Shown: positions 34,030 through 44,395, numbered from the stretch's first letter. The stretch is 64,000 nucleotides of DNA from Callorhinus ursinus (GCF_003265705.1 NW_020312817.1:52708514-52772513), one strand, 5' to 3'. Made by a program: numbers and translations. The notes: generated by a model not told the origin, from the sequence alone.

Positions 34030-34758
34030 ATTAGAGGTATATGTGGCGATCAATAATGGAAACTAACAGAGGCTTAAACAAGGGTTACAAACGTCTGGAG
34101 GTAAGTAGTAATGGGTAGTGATTGAAGAACCCAAGCTCTCATATGTTTTTCTGTTCTGCTATCCTAAGCGTGTTAGCATTTTGTCCTCACACTTGCTTTC
34201 TCATGGTTACAAAATGGCTGCCAAACTCCAGGCATCAGTCATGTTTATATTCAAGGTAAAGGGGGGAAGGTAGTAACTTTCATAATTGTATCTTATATAA
34301 GCAAAGTAAAACAAAGGCCTTTCCAGAGATTTGTCAGCAGCCTTTCCTTTACATTGTCTTTTTTTTTTTTTTAAGGAATTTATTTATTTGACAGAGAGAG
34401 ACACAGCGAGAAAGGGAACACAAGCAGGGGGAGTGGGAGAGGGAGAAGCAGGCTTCCTATGGAGCAGGGAGCCTGATTCGGGGCTCGAACCCAGGACCCT
34501 GGGATTATGATCTGAGCTGAAGGCAGACACTTAAAGACTGAGCCACCCAGGAGCCCCTCCTTTACATTTTCTTGACCAGAAGTGGGTTATATGACACTGC
34601 TAGACTGGGAAATTGAGTAACTGGGAAAAAACAGTATTGTCCTGATGGTTTAAATCAATTACAATTTATCACCTTGCTTCCATAAACAAAATTATGATTC
34701 TACTGGAAAGGAAGAAAAAAGCTGTGGATATTGGGTAGGCAACTAACAGTGTCTACCA
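34030..34758. repeat. Unnamed interspersed repeat inserted in an L1, interrupted by a SINE
   Basis: The wording 'aactaacagaggcttaaaca', 'gttctgctatcctaagcg', 'atggttacaaaatggctgcc', 'caaactccaggcatcag' and the end 'gggtaggcaactaacagtg' matches a family I have seen in many mammals but cannot name reliably. A second copy lies at about 61630-61960. The block splits an antisense L1 whose two halves (33690-34025 and 34762-35460) are collinear. Confidence 0.55.
34361..34557 (-). mobile_element. Can-SINE, antisense
   Basis: Full-length antisense SINE from poly-T to GAGCCACCCAGGAGCCCC. A 16 bp target-site duplication with one mismatch flanks it (34345-34360 and 34558-34573). Confidence 0.93.
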
Positions 34759-34761
34759 TAG

Positions 34762-35460
34762 TGTATATTTTATTTTAATAGATATTGCCAGGACAGTTTA
34801 CAAATAAATTGCAATAATTCACACTTCTTTCATAGATTGAGTGTTCATTTTCTGCATCCTTATCAACCCCATATATGAAAACTTTTTGTACTTTTACTGG
34901 TCTGATATATGAAAAAGCATACCAATGATGTTTTAATTTGCATTTTCCTGACAATAAGATTGAGCGTCTTGTCATATGATAATTGGTCATTTGGATTTAC
35001 ACTTCTCTGAATTATTATTCAAATTTTTAATTCATTTTTAATTGGCTTTTCTTTTCCTTATAACCTGTACAATCTTTTTTTTTTAAGATTTTTTATTTTT
35101 TATTCGAGAGAGAGAGAGAGAGAGAGTACAAGCAGGGGGAGTGGCAGGTAGAGGGAGAAGGAGAAGCAGGCTCCCCGCTCAGCAGGGAGCCCGACGTGGG
35201 GCTCGATCCCAGGACCCCAGAATCATGACCTGGGCCAAAGGCAGCCTCTTAACCGACTGAGCCACCCAGGCACCCCTAACCTGTACAATCTTTTTGTGTG
35301 ATATTAACTGTTTTTCTGTCATTTGTATTACAAATACTTTCCCAAAATGTCTTTTGACTTTATTTATGGTGTCTTCTGCCATGTTTAAAAAAACTGTTAT
35401 ATGTGTAGGTGATTTTGTCTACTCTTTTCTTAATTGGTTCTGGATTTCCTGTCTTTTTTT
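34762..35460 (-). repeat. Old LINE-1 fragment, antisense (part 2)
   Basis: Continuation of the L1 of 33690-34025: 'ttaatagatattgccagga', 'ttttaatttgcattttcctg', 'ttgagcgtcttgtcatatg' and 'tttgactttatttatggtgt'. It is split again by the SINE at 35080-35276. Confidence 0.65.
35080..35276 (-). mobile_element. Can-SINE, antisense
   Basis: Antisense element with a (GA)n stretch and the end CTGAGCCACCCAGGCACCCC. An exact 19 bp target-site duplication flanks it (35061-35079 and 35277-35295), so the boundaries are firm. Confidence 0.95.
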
Positions 35461-35727
35461 TTTTAATCTTCCCAAAACTCAGCATTTATTACAGAGTACT
35501 CTAAATTAGATATACTTTTCTCTGTTAATATTTTGCATGCTCACTAAAAGTCTGGTCTCCTAAATAGGCATAATGAACAAATACAATAATAAAACTTTTT
35601 TTTTTGAGGAAAAATAGGGAGAAGAAATATTTTAGCACTGAGATATGTAGATTATTTCCAAAATGGTTTAACACTCAACCACCTAGTTGTATCAAAATTA
35701 ATTTTCTCTGAAGTAGGCACTGTCCCC

Positions 35728-36260
35728 AGCTACAGACAATCCTTGCCTTGTACAGTAATGTCAGACCATAGAAACGGCCATTCAAAGTAATCTTAATAAT
35801 TGATGGGGGAAATGATTGTTCTGTGACCTTTAAAGATCTGTCAAAATATTAAAAACTCTTACCGTCAGTTATAAGTGTAAAATAAAATGAATAATTGTAA
35901 TAAGTATTAGTACCCTATAATTTAAAACATCAGAAACATCGAGATTTGTGTTATCTCATTGTAAACAACTAATCGAGAGTAGTTTGAACAGTACTTGCCT
36001 TTTTTGTTACCTTATGATACTGAGTAAGCATCTTTTCTATACCATTGCAACTTGGCATACTCTTTTTAAGTTTGGATCCGCTTCTGCCATTTTATCAGCT
36101 GTGCTTTCAACATTGTAAAATCTCTCTGCAATTTCCTTTACTGTGAATTTTTTTTACCATCACTTCCTTTGGGCCATTATTCATCCTTTTCCTCACAACT
36201 AGTTTCCCCATTTACATTAGGCGTGCCTTCACGAGGTTCCTCTAGCTGCAAATGAGAGAA
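35728..36260 (-). repeat. Tigger-type (TcMar) DNA transposon remnant
   Basis: On the minus strand the translation recovers, with stops and frameshifts, the C-terminal tract of a Tigger/jerky-type transposase. Recognisable pieces are GNCREILQ (degenerate 'ikEIAeiFy'), DKMAEADPNLK and a longer well-kept piece with IEKMLTQYHK and KASTVQTTLD. The tract is degenerate and inactive. The left end near 35728 resembles the terminal inverted repeat ('cagacaatccttgccttg'). The element is diverged enough to be placental-wide in age. Confidence 0.65.
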
Positions 36261-36601
36261 GTACCGTGATTGGTCACTGATCGTGAAGCACATCTGTTAC
36301 ATAATGATCTGTGGACCAAATAGCTAGCAGGGGTGTTTGTAGTTCAGGTAGCTACTCAGTATACACCATGGTAACTGACATTTGAACTGTGCCGATGGAG
36401 GACCGCCTTTACCTACTTGTGAACATTGTCCCAGACAGGCTTAAATCTGACTGCTGAGTTCAGCCCATTTAAATTTACATCAAATAATGAACCTTAAAGC
36501 TCCCTAAATGCAACATTAGTGCACACTTGCATGTTGAGGTGGTTTTCAAATTTTCATCATTTGGCAGTCAACTTTAAAATGTATCTTAGAATGACAGTTT
36601 T
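36261..36601. other. Intergenic segment, possibly more of the Tigger element
   Basis: Low-complexity-free sequence with no coding pattern. It may be internal Tigger sequence, but I cannot show it. Confidence 0.4.
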
Positions 36602-36622
36602 AGAAATACAGAAGGGACCTTT

Positions 36623-36830
36623 GGGGAGCCTGGGTGGCTCTGTCAGCTGGGTGTCCGACTCTTGGTTTCAGCTCAGGTCGTGATCTTGAGGTGGTGGGAC
36701 GGAGCCCACATCGGGCTTGCAGTCGGTGGGGAGTCTGCTTGAGATTCTCTCCCTCTCCCTCTGCCCCTCTCCTCTCTCTCTCTCTCTCTCTCTCTAAAAT
36801 AAATAAATAAAATCTAAAAAAAAAAAAAAA
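36623..36830 (+). mobile_element. Can-SINE, sense, older subtype with (CT)n
   Basis: The head GGGGAGCCTGGGTGGCTCTG, a (CT)n run at about 36768-36795, AATAAATAAAATCT and a poly-A tail. An imperfect target-site duplication is visible (agaaatacagaaggga at 36602 and agaaatagagaagaga at 36831). Confidence 0.9.
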
Positions 36831-36850
36831 AGAAATAGAGAAGAGATCTT

Positions 36851-37500
36851 TCAAGATCCGATAATTTGATGCCACAAATTATCCAGCATGTTTGTTATGA
36901 ATGATTTCTCCTCCTTTGATTTCAATTTGCTCGTATAGCCGCTTGAGGTCTCAGCAGCACTGAGCCCCACGTTTGGTGGGACCCCAGGCAGGACAAGCAC
37001 AGACACGTCCTGAAAATCAGGAGACCCTGGTGACCACGGGCCTCACCCTTCGCTGGCGTCACTCACCTGTCAGAGCCAGCTGTTGCCTTCCTTGTGAGCC
37101 TATTTTTTTCTCTTTTTCCAGTTTCTGGAGCAAATTCAGTTTGCTTTCGTGGGTTTGCAAATTGTAATGACCACAAAGCTTTAGCAGTTCTTCCATCTGA
37201 ATCAGGTTTTCTTCTCTGCTATTCTTAGAATCAACATCCACACTGCCATTGATTATCTGTGTTCATTTTGGACAAAGTTTCCAGTCAAGTACAAGCTGTC
37301 TTCCAAATTTTGCACTCAGAAAAGGGGCGTCATCTAAGTCAATTACATGCAAATTTTTTGGCTAGTTTTTTATGTATGTTAAATGAGTTACAAACACGAC
37401 TTCTGCAAATCCTCAAATCTGCCCATGTACTAGGTTTCCTGTCTTGCTCAGGAAAGTCTTCCTTTTCTCCTTTAAACTTACAGCCTTAAAACTTAATATG
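36851..37500 (-). pseudogene. Unidentified coding-like block, probable pseudogene fragment
   Basis: The minus strand reads like protein-coding sequence but I do not recognise the family. From about 37340 down to 37059 one frame is interrupted by a single TGA. It includes [20 protein letters not shown], then (after the stop) a charged, helix-prone stretch with [16 protein letters not shown] and [16 protein letters not shown]. Upstream (37340-37460) the frame is broken by shifts or stops. The tract ends in ACAG|GTGAGT, a good splice-donor match at about 37049. A second open tract (36851-37009, 52 codons to a TGA) contains LKSKEEKSFITNMLDNLWHQ and begins just after TTTTCAG. If these were two exons the intron would be under 50 bp and the phases would not agree, so a decayed gene copy is likelier than a live gene. 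No poly-A tail was found, possibly removed by the SINE at 36623-36830. Confidence 0.4.
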
Positions 37501-37614
37501 AGACAAAAAAAAACAAAAAAAAAACTTAATATGAGACAGTGATAAATAAAGCAATATAAGCAATGTAAGTTCAATATTTTCTTTATTTTACAGTTAATTC
37601 CTATGAACATGTTT

Positions 37615-37736
37615 TCATGGTCAAGTACCTGGGCCTGTGATTAAGTCTGGGCCCCACCACTGTGGACTTTGGGCAGATTACTTAACTTCCCTGGGTCTCA
37701 GTTTCCTCATTATTGAAATGAGGGTATTATAACTGG
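37615..37736 (+). repeat. MIR SINE, left half
   Basis: Sense MIR wording: 'cctgggcctgtgattaag', 'actttgggcagattactta' and 'ctcagtttcctcattattg', ending 'aaatgagggtattataact'. The right half resumes at 38221, so later insertions split this MIR. Confidence 0.8.
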
Positions 37737-38018
37737 AAGCTTGTACCTCTTAATCCCCTTCACCTAATTTTGCACAAACTTCCAGTCATAAAATAAATAA
37801 GTGACAGAGATGAAAAGTACAGGATAGGGGATACAGTTAATAGTATTGTAATAATGGTGTAGGGAGACAGATGGTAGCTACACTTAACTTGGTGAAGATT
37901 GTGTAAAGTATAGAATTGGAGTCACTATGTTGTGCTCCTGAAACTAATACAGCACTGTATGTCAACTATACTTCAATAATAATTTTTTTAATTTAAAAGT
38001 TTTTAATTAAAAAACTCA
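37737..38018 (+). mobile_element. LINE-1 3' UTR fragment with a short 5' inversion
   Basis: About 30 bases (37742-37772, 'gtacctcttaatccccttca') are the reverse complement of the L1 segment that normally precedes 'acaaacttccagttataaaa'. They are followed directly by that sense segment ('cacaaacttccagtcataaa') and the rest of the 3' UTR ('gtgctcctgaaactaatac', 'tgtatgtcaactatacttc'). Such inverted-then-sense order is the mark of twin priming. The host MIR motif 'aaatgagggta..aactg' is present on both sides (37717-37736 and 38223-38240), fitting a target-site duplication. Confidence 0.7.
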
Positions 38019-38030
38019 GAACAATTTTTT

Positions 38031-38208
38031 AAGATGTATTTATTTGAGAGAAAGAGAGAGAGAATGTGGGGGGGGAGGGGAGGGAGAGGGAGAGAAGCAC
38101 CTGCTGAACACAGAGCCGGACACAGGGCTCAGTCTCACAACCCTGAGATCATGACCTGAGCCGAAATCAAGAGTCAGATAGAACCAACTGAACCATCCAG
38201 GCGCCCCC
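38031..38208 (-). mobile_element. Can-SINE, antisense, in the tail of an L1
   Basis: Antisense SINE (AAGATGTATTTATTTGAGAG ... CCATCCAGGCGCCCCC) with the exact duplication GAACAATTTTTT at 38019-38030 and 38209-38220. It inserted into the A-rich end of the L1 that itself split a MIR. Confidence 0.9.
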
Positions 38209-38220
38209 GAACAATTTTTT

Positions 38221-38340
38221 TAAATGAGGGTAATAACTGTACCTAACTCAGGGAGGTTTTGTGAGGCTTAAATGTATAAATTAATGTATAAAAGCTCTTA
38301 GCCCAAAGACTGGCCCATAGCAAATACTCAATAAATAGCT
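38221..38340 (+). repeat. MIR SINE, right half
   Basis: Continues the MIR of 37615-37736: 'gggtaataactgtacctaac', 'gtttgtgaggcttaaatg'-like text, 'tggcccatagcaaatactca' and 'ataaatagctatcg'. Confidence 0.8.
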
Positions 38341-38936
38341 ATCGTATTATCATTAGCAAGACAAACAATCTACATTACACATCTGTTTGTTTTGTTGGTG
38401 TCACCCTCATTGATCCCTGGGAATCGTGCTACATGCACACAACAAAATCTCACTCAACACAGGTGTGTTGTGAATGCTCTCTGAAACCCATTTCCGCTAC
38501 CCTGTCAAGTGTCTGCTCAGGGCACGCAGTAGCGATGAGGGGAGCAAGCGTTCACAGGGGGGCTGGGCCAGCCAGGTTTCACCATGTCAGCTGCCTAGGA
38601 GGGGCATTCCGACGTGGGCCCCGCGACTCCGCAGTCATTGCACAAGGCACCGGGAACACACCCTCGGGGAGACACACGTAGTCACAAAGCAGGTATAGTG
38701 TGTCTGCCAGGGCCCCCCACCCCTAAACCAGAGGGCAGTGAGAGGTGACAGACACAAGGATGAGACTCAAAGGGCATGTGACGACCTCGTTCCTGAGGGA
38801 CTCTGGCAGGCCCTCCTCCCTGGGCCCCCTCCCCTCCAGCGGCCCCAGGGGCACCTGCCCCAGAGGGGACAGCTTCGGGTGGCGGGGGTGGGGGGCAGCT
38901 CACAGTGCTGGCTAACTGTTAAAAATTGCTGCTCAG
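38341..38936. other. Intergenic segment, no gene seen
   Basis: GC-rich stretch (38.5-38.9 kb) with several overlapping chance frames. I recognise no family or repeat in it. Confidence 0.5.
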
Positions 38937-39135
38937 GGGCACCTGGGTGGCTCCGTCGTTAAGCGTCTGCCTTCGGCTTAGGTCATGATCCCAGGGTCCT
39001 GGGATCGAGCCCCGCATCTGGCTCCCTGCTCGGCGGGAAGCCTGCTTCCCCCTCTCCCACTCCCCCTGTTTGTGTTCCCTCTCTCGCTGTGTCTCTCTCT
39101 GTCAAATAAATAAAATCTTAAAAAAAAAAAAAAAG
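38937..39135 (+). mobile_element. Can-SINE, sense, young subtype
   Basis: Full-length, little-diverged element (GGGCACCTGGGTGGCTCCG ... TCAAATAAATAAAATCTT plus poly-A). The exact duplication AATTGCTGCTCAG lies at 38924-38936 and 39136-39148. Confidence 0.95.
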
Positions 39136-39148
39136 AATTGCTGCTCAG

Positions 39149-39770
39149 CCGGCACCTCAATTCGTCCTTCAAGACTGGACATGGATTTGCCTGTATCCTT
39201 TCTTCCGCGCCTAGCTGTGCCATCTGAGAGTAATATTAGCGGGAGGCGAATGCAGAAGCTTCCCACCCACTCCTAGAGCCCCTGAGGAGCCCAGGAGCAT
39301 GTGGGGCTTATACCCATGCGGTTTATGTCATTAAACGTTCCTAAAGGGATTAACACTCAGGGCATGATTTAAATTTGATTATAGTTCCACTTAAAGATCT
39401 GCCATGACTGGCTCAGCCTTGCTCCCCCGCCCCCCGCCTAGATTTCTCTCTCTGCCAGTTTTTACCCTTCCCTACACGCCAGCCGCTGCCCAAGCACGGC
39501 GTGCAGCCCTTCTACCGCCCGAGCATGACAGGTGACACATTTCAGTGAGCAAACGGAGCAACCAGCCAAGACTCGGGAAGGAGTTTTATTCAGACACAAT
39601 TTGAATATGTAAAGTTACACGAGCCATTGCCTCCTCACTGCACTGAGATATCAGCGTTCAAAAGGAAGTTTGCAGAGAGATTGTAATGATAAGGGGGAAA
39701 TGATCATAATCTAACATCAGGAAAGATGACTGTAAGAGGCAATAAAAAAGACCATAAGGAAAAATGTTAA
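39149..39770. other. Intergenic segment, nothing recognised
   Basis: About 620 bp without a recognisable repeat or gene. Confidence 0.5.
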
Positions 39771-39784
39771 AAAATTAGTGCTTT

Positions 39785-39977
39785 GAGGGCACCTGGGTGG
39801 CTCAGTCGTTAAATGTCTGCCTTCTGCTCAGGTCATGGTCCCAGGGTCCTGGGATCGAGCCCCGCATCGGGCTCCCTGCTCAAGAGGGAAGTCTGCTTCT
39901 CCCTCTCCCACTCCCCCTGCTTGTGTTCCCTCTCTCGCTGTGTCTCTCTCTGTCAAATAAATAAAATCTTAAAAAAA
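39785..39977 (+). mobile_element. Can-SINE, sense, young subtype
   Basis: Full-length element, with the exact duplication AAAATTAGTGCTTT at 39771-39784 and 39978-39991. Confidence 0.95.
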
Positions 39978-39984
39978 AAAATTA

Positions 39985-40050
39985 GTGCTTTTTCTGTAGT
40001 TAAATTTATTCCTAGATACTTGATTGTTTTGGTGCAACAATTGTACATGG
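39985..40050 (-). repeat. Short LINE-1 fragment, antisense
   Basis: The wording 'tttattcctagatacttgat' and 'ttttggtgcaacaattgta' matches the reverse complement of an L1 ORF2 segment. It is only a sliver between SINEs. Confidence 0.5.
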
Positions 40051-40052
40051 GG

Positions 40053-40222
40053 CTTTTTTAGAGAGAGAGAGAGAATGCGTGTGTTGGGGTGGGGAGGTAG
40101 GGGCAGAGGCAGAGGGAGAGAGAGAATCTCAGGCAAACTCTGTGCTGAGCGCAGAGCCTAACACAGGGCTTGATTCCATGACCCTGAGATCATAACCTGA
40201 GCCAAAATCAAGAGTCTAACGT
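40053..40222 (-). mobile_element. Can-SINE, antisense, old and head-truncated
   Basis: Diverged antisense element ((GA)n, 'cagagcctaacacagggctt', 'gatcataacctgagcc', ending 'aatcaagagtctaacgtgc') that lacks the final CCACCCAGGCGCCCC. Confidence 0.8.
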
Positions 40223-40240
40223 GCTTTTTTTCTTGATTTA

Positions 40241-40420
40241 TTTTTTTAAAGATTTTATTTATTTGAGAGAGAGAGCACAGCAGGGGAAGCGGCAGAGGAA
40301 GGGGGAGAAGCAGGCTCCCCAGCGAGTAGGGAGCCCAACGCGGGGCTTCATCCCAGGACCCTGGGGTCATGACCTGAGCTGAAGGCAGACGCTTAACCGA
40401 CTGAGCCACCCAGGCGCCCC
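40241..40420 (-). mobile_element. Can-SINE, antisense
   Basis: Antisense element from TTTTTTTAAAGATTTTATTT to GAGCCACCCAGGCGCCCC, 20 bases after another antisense SINE. No clear duplication was found. Confidence 0.9.
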
Positions 40421-42801
40421 TGGGTTTCTAATTTCACTTTCTTAATTTTTTGTATAGCAGGATTGTGATTTTCATTTTCTTCTTTATGCTTTTCTGCATT
40501 TTCTATAGTGTTCTTTTTTATCTCATTTGCCTGTTTCTCACCTAGATCAGAATTCAGCTTCTGTCCCTCAAAAGCCCCTGCTCCTGGCTCCATCTCCCTG
40601 CATCTTCACCCCACCCCCCTGCACTCCTAACCCCAAATACCTCTATCACAAGACTCTGCTTCCCGCTGTGTTCCTATAGTGCACACGTGCAAGAAACAAA
40701 GGGATTAAAATTTTTTTAATCATGTTTCAGGTTTCTCTTGAGAAATCAGGAGACCTATCATACTGCTCCAGGATTCCCATTTGGCAATAACCACTTGGTG
40801 CCACCTATGGTCATTTCGTTTCCAGTTCACATTCCTAGTACAGCCTATTGTCCCTGCAACCTGGGAAAGCTGAGTATCAGGTGGTTTATATTTCAATAAG
40901 AACGGTTTTTCTTTTTCCATTCCCATAAGAAAAATGAACAACCAGGAGGTCCATCTGCATCAGGAAAAATTCTAGAGAGCAACTTTCTTCATAAAATGAA
41001 GCCTATTCCTACATGTTTATTATGCGAACAGGGGTCTGTTTCACTCATTTACATCACCTGCCTGACCTCTGACCTAGCTGATGGCCAACATGCCTTCCCA
41101 GCTTGGGTGCTCATGATTTCTGGATGTGCTGGGCACTCTCTGGCTTAAGATAAGAATGAAAGAGAAGCTCCCTGACCCACGCACCAGCTCCTGACCCTCG
41201 TCTTCTCCCTCAAGCCAGCCTACGGGCTTGACCTTGGGGAAATCAGAGAAACAAATGGCACCTTCTGTGACCCCATTACTGCAAGCCAGGAAAGAGCCAT
41301 CCCACCTGCACTGGGCTACATCCCACCTGCACAATACTTTGGCCTCCTAATAACTGAAGACCTAACTAAAAGTGACCTAAATGAAGTCAGAAGCAGCCTT
41401 GCTGGGCATAGAGGTGAACAAATCACACCACTGCAGCAAGAAATAATGGGGACTAACTGGTAGGCCGATGACTCATTGAATTTTCCACATTACCTACACA
41501 TGCTTCAAGGCCCACCTCAAGTTCATCTGCCTGTGAAACCCCACCCTGGAAAGTCCCCCAACTCCTTTGAACCAAGAGGGCTGATAGCCTGGATGTCTTC
41601 TTTGTAACTAATAACTCACAGCCTTGTGGCATTCCTTGAATGTGTTTGGCACAGAGACAAGTCAGTTCTCACAGAACATCATATGAATGAATGAATAACT
41701 GAATGATTATATGACTAAATGGATGGGAGAAGGATGTGACTGGAGGAAGCCGGCAGACCGATGCATTCACTCAGGAAAGGAAGAAAGGACCTAGACTAAA
41801 CCAGGGATAACAAAGATGAAGAAGCGGATCATAGATCTTAAAGATTTGGTAGGATCTAGCCACTGGGGGAATGTGGCAGTGAGGAGTTGGAAGGAGTTGA
41901 CAGTGCCTACGTTTTCTACCTTGGACTCTTAAGTCTGTTCATAGGAGACGGAAGTCAGGGGCTCCCACAGCCTTGACAGCACCTTCCTCTTACTGCATTG
42001 TTCACTCCTGCTTTGGGTACAAGAGGATGCTTTCTGAGGAATAAGCTAAGAGCCCAGTAATGAGATCAAAGTCAAGACTGTTGCAGTGAAGCAGAGACCG
42101 AGAACACACCCAAGGAGGGCTGATGTTTGGGTTATATGCCATCATGGAAACTCCCTGAATGCAAAACACTTGCTCAGGTCCTTGGAGAGAGGGGACCTCT
42201 CCGCTGCTGGGCTGAGCTGCTGTCATATTAACTCGGGTGCCAGAGTCAACATCCAGGCAGAGGACATAGCTCCATAAATGAGCCCTGAAAAGTACTGAGA
42301 CCACATGCTCCTGGGGAAGGCGGAAGAACGGTTCCAAACACTACAGTACAAAGAGCCCCAAACTTTTCATTAAATGAAATCAGGCTGACCTGACCACTGT
42401 ATTTTACATTTTTCTAGCTTAAAAAAAAAAAAAAAGGAACATAGAGGTACTTGGAAGATCATACTCCACAATTTGAAGTGTGAGAGGGCCAGCATCAAAA
42501 CTATCTCCCATTGAGTTGAAATGTCGCTGAGAATAGAAATGGAGACAAGGACTGGCACTTATAATGAGAAGGAACTTCCTTAAACTGAATAAAGCCCACC
42601 TATGGAAATTCGGGTTGGGGCACATTCTGGCAGAAGGAGTACGTACATGTCAACCACCCTTCTCGAAAGACTCACCACTCAGAAATTTAAGGCTTTTTCC
42701 TTTTCATTGCCCCTTCAGGCTTGTTCTCTGGCCTCAGCAATCTCTGTTCATTTTGCTCTTCTAAACTCACTCCTCTAATCAGGGTTGCTCATTTCTGTGG
42801 C
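40421..42801. other. Intergenic segment with a weak L2-like fragment
   Basis: About 2.4 kb with no gene. At about 41490-41700 the text 'ttcaaggcccacctcaag' to 'gaatgaatgaataactgaat' resembles a diverged L2 3' end. The rest is unassigned. Chance frames at 41074-41334 and 42002-42337 have no recognisable domain. Confidence 0.5.
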
Positions 42802-42817
42802 TTGTTTCCTGTTTCTC

Positions 42818-44022
42818 CTTTTTTCTTAATTGAATTTTATTTTTATTGAAGTACAAGTAACATACAGTGTTGGATTAGTTTCAGGTGTACAACATGATTC
42901 AACAATTCCAAGTATTAGTTAGGGCTCACCACAGTAAGGGTAGTCACCATGTGTCACCAAACAACAGTATTACAGTGTTACTATGTTCCCTATGCTGGAC
43001 TTTTCATCGCTGTGACTTATTGATTCTGTAACTGGAATTTTGTGCCTCTTAATGCCTTTTATCTATGTCACCCTCTTCCCCACCCCCCACCTCCCCTCTG
43101 GCAACTACCAGTTTCCTTTGTTTAAGAGTCTGGTTTTTGTTTGTCTCTTTTTTCTTTTTTTAAGATTTTTATTTATTTATTTGTCAGAGAGAGAGAGGGA
43201 ACACAAGCAGGGGGAGTGGGAGAGGGAGAAGCAGGCTCCTCACTGAGCAAGGAGCCCGATGTGAGGCTCGATCGCAGGACCCTGGGATCGTGACCTGAGC
43301 CGAAGGCAGACGCTTAACGACTGAGCCACCCAGGCGTCCCTGTTTGTCTCTTTTTTTCTTTGTTTGCTTTGTTTCTTAAATTCCACCTATAAGTGAAATC
43401 ATATGGTATTTGTCTTTCTCTGACTTATTTCACTTAGCATTATAACCTCCAGATTGATCCATGTTGTCACAAACAGTAATATCTCATTATTTTTATGGCA
43501 GAGTAATATTCGTGTGTGTGTATGTACACCACATCTTCTTTACCCATTCATGTATGTATGGACACAAGTTGCTTCCATATCTTGGCTATTGTAAATAATG
43601 CTGCAATAAACATAGGGAATGCATATATCTTTTCAAATTAGTGTTTTCATTTTCTTTAGGCAAATACCTAGTAGTGCCATTGCTGGATCACAGGGTAATT
43701 CTATTTTCAGTTTTTTGAGGAAACTCCATACTGTTTTCACAGTGACTGCACCAGTTTGTATTCCCACCAACAGTGAATGAGGATTCCTTTTTCTCCACCG
43801 TCTCACCAATGCTTATTTCCTGTCTTTTTGACTTTAGCTATTCTGACAGGTGGAAGATGATCTCTCACTGGGGTTGTGATGTGCATTTCCCTGATGATGA
43901 GTGATGTTGAGCAGCTTTCATGTGTCTCTTGGCCGTCTGCTTGTCTTCTTTGGCAAAATGTTTATTCAGGTCCTCCACCCATTTTTTTAGTTGGATTATT
44001 TGGGGGTGTTTTTGGTGTTGAG
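42818..44022 (-). mobile_element. LINE-1, 5'-truncated, antisense
   Basis: Reverse-complement L1: 3' UTR first ('attgaagtacaagtaacata', 'gtgcctcttaatgcctttta'), then the ORF2 end ('acttatttcacttagcatta', 'gctattgtaaataatgctgc', 'gattcccaccaacagtg'-like text). An exact 16 bp target-site duplication, TTGTTTCCTGTTTCTC, flanks it (42802-42817 and 44023-44038). A SINE interrupts it at 43154-43340. Confidence 0.93.
43154..43340 (-). mobile_element. Can-SINE, antisense, inside an L1
   Basis: Full-length antisense SINE with the exact duplication TGTTTGTCTCTTTTTT at 43138-43153 and 43341-43356. It is younger than the host L1. Confidence 0.95.
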
Positions 44023-44261
44023 TTGTTTCCTGTTTCTCTTCGGTGGCACCTCCAAAATGCTTCAGCAAGGTGTCAGGAGCCCAAGCTATGCCCAACGCAG
44101 TGAAGAAATTGCCATGAATTTTTCTGCCATTCTGAATTCCCTTTCCCTGAAAAACAGGCAAAGGATATAAGCAAGCATATTACAGAAAAAGAAATACAGC
44201 TGGCCAATAACATATGCCCAACTTCACTAATAGAGACATGCAAATTAAAATAACAACATAG

Positions 44262-44395
44262 AGGTGCCCTGGGTGGCTCAGTCAGTTAAGCATCTGACTC
44301 TTAATTTCAGCTCAGGTCTTGATCTCAGGGTCCATTTCAAGCCCTGCTTGGGCTCCACACTGGGTGTAGAGCCTACTTAAAAAAAAATAAAATAA
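44262..44395 (+). mobile_element. Can-SINE, sense, older subtype
   Basis: Sense SINE head and body (GTGCCCTGGGTGGCTCAG ... 'gggtgtagagcctacttaa') with a poly-A tail that hosts the next SINE. Confidence 0.88.

Noticed and set aside
43865..44161. A 98-codon minus-strand open frame
   Set aside because: Part of its C-terminal half is L1 ORF2 antisense to the window; the rest is flanking DNA read by chance.
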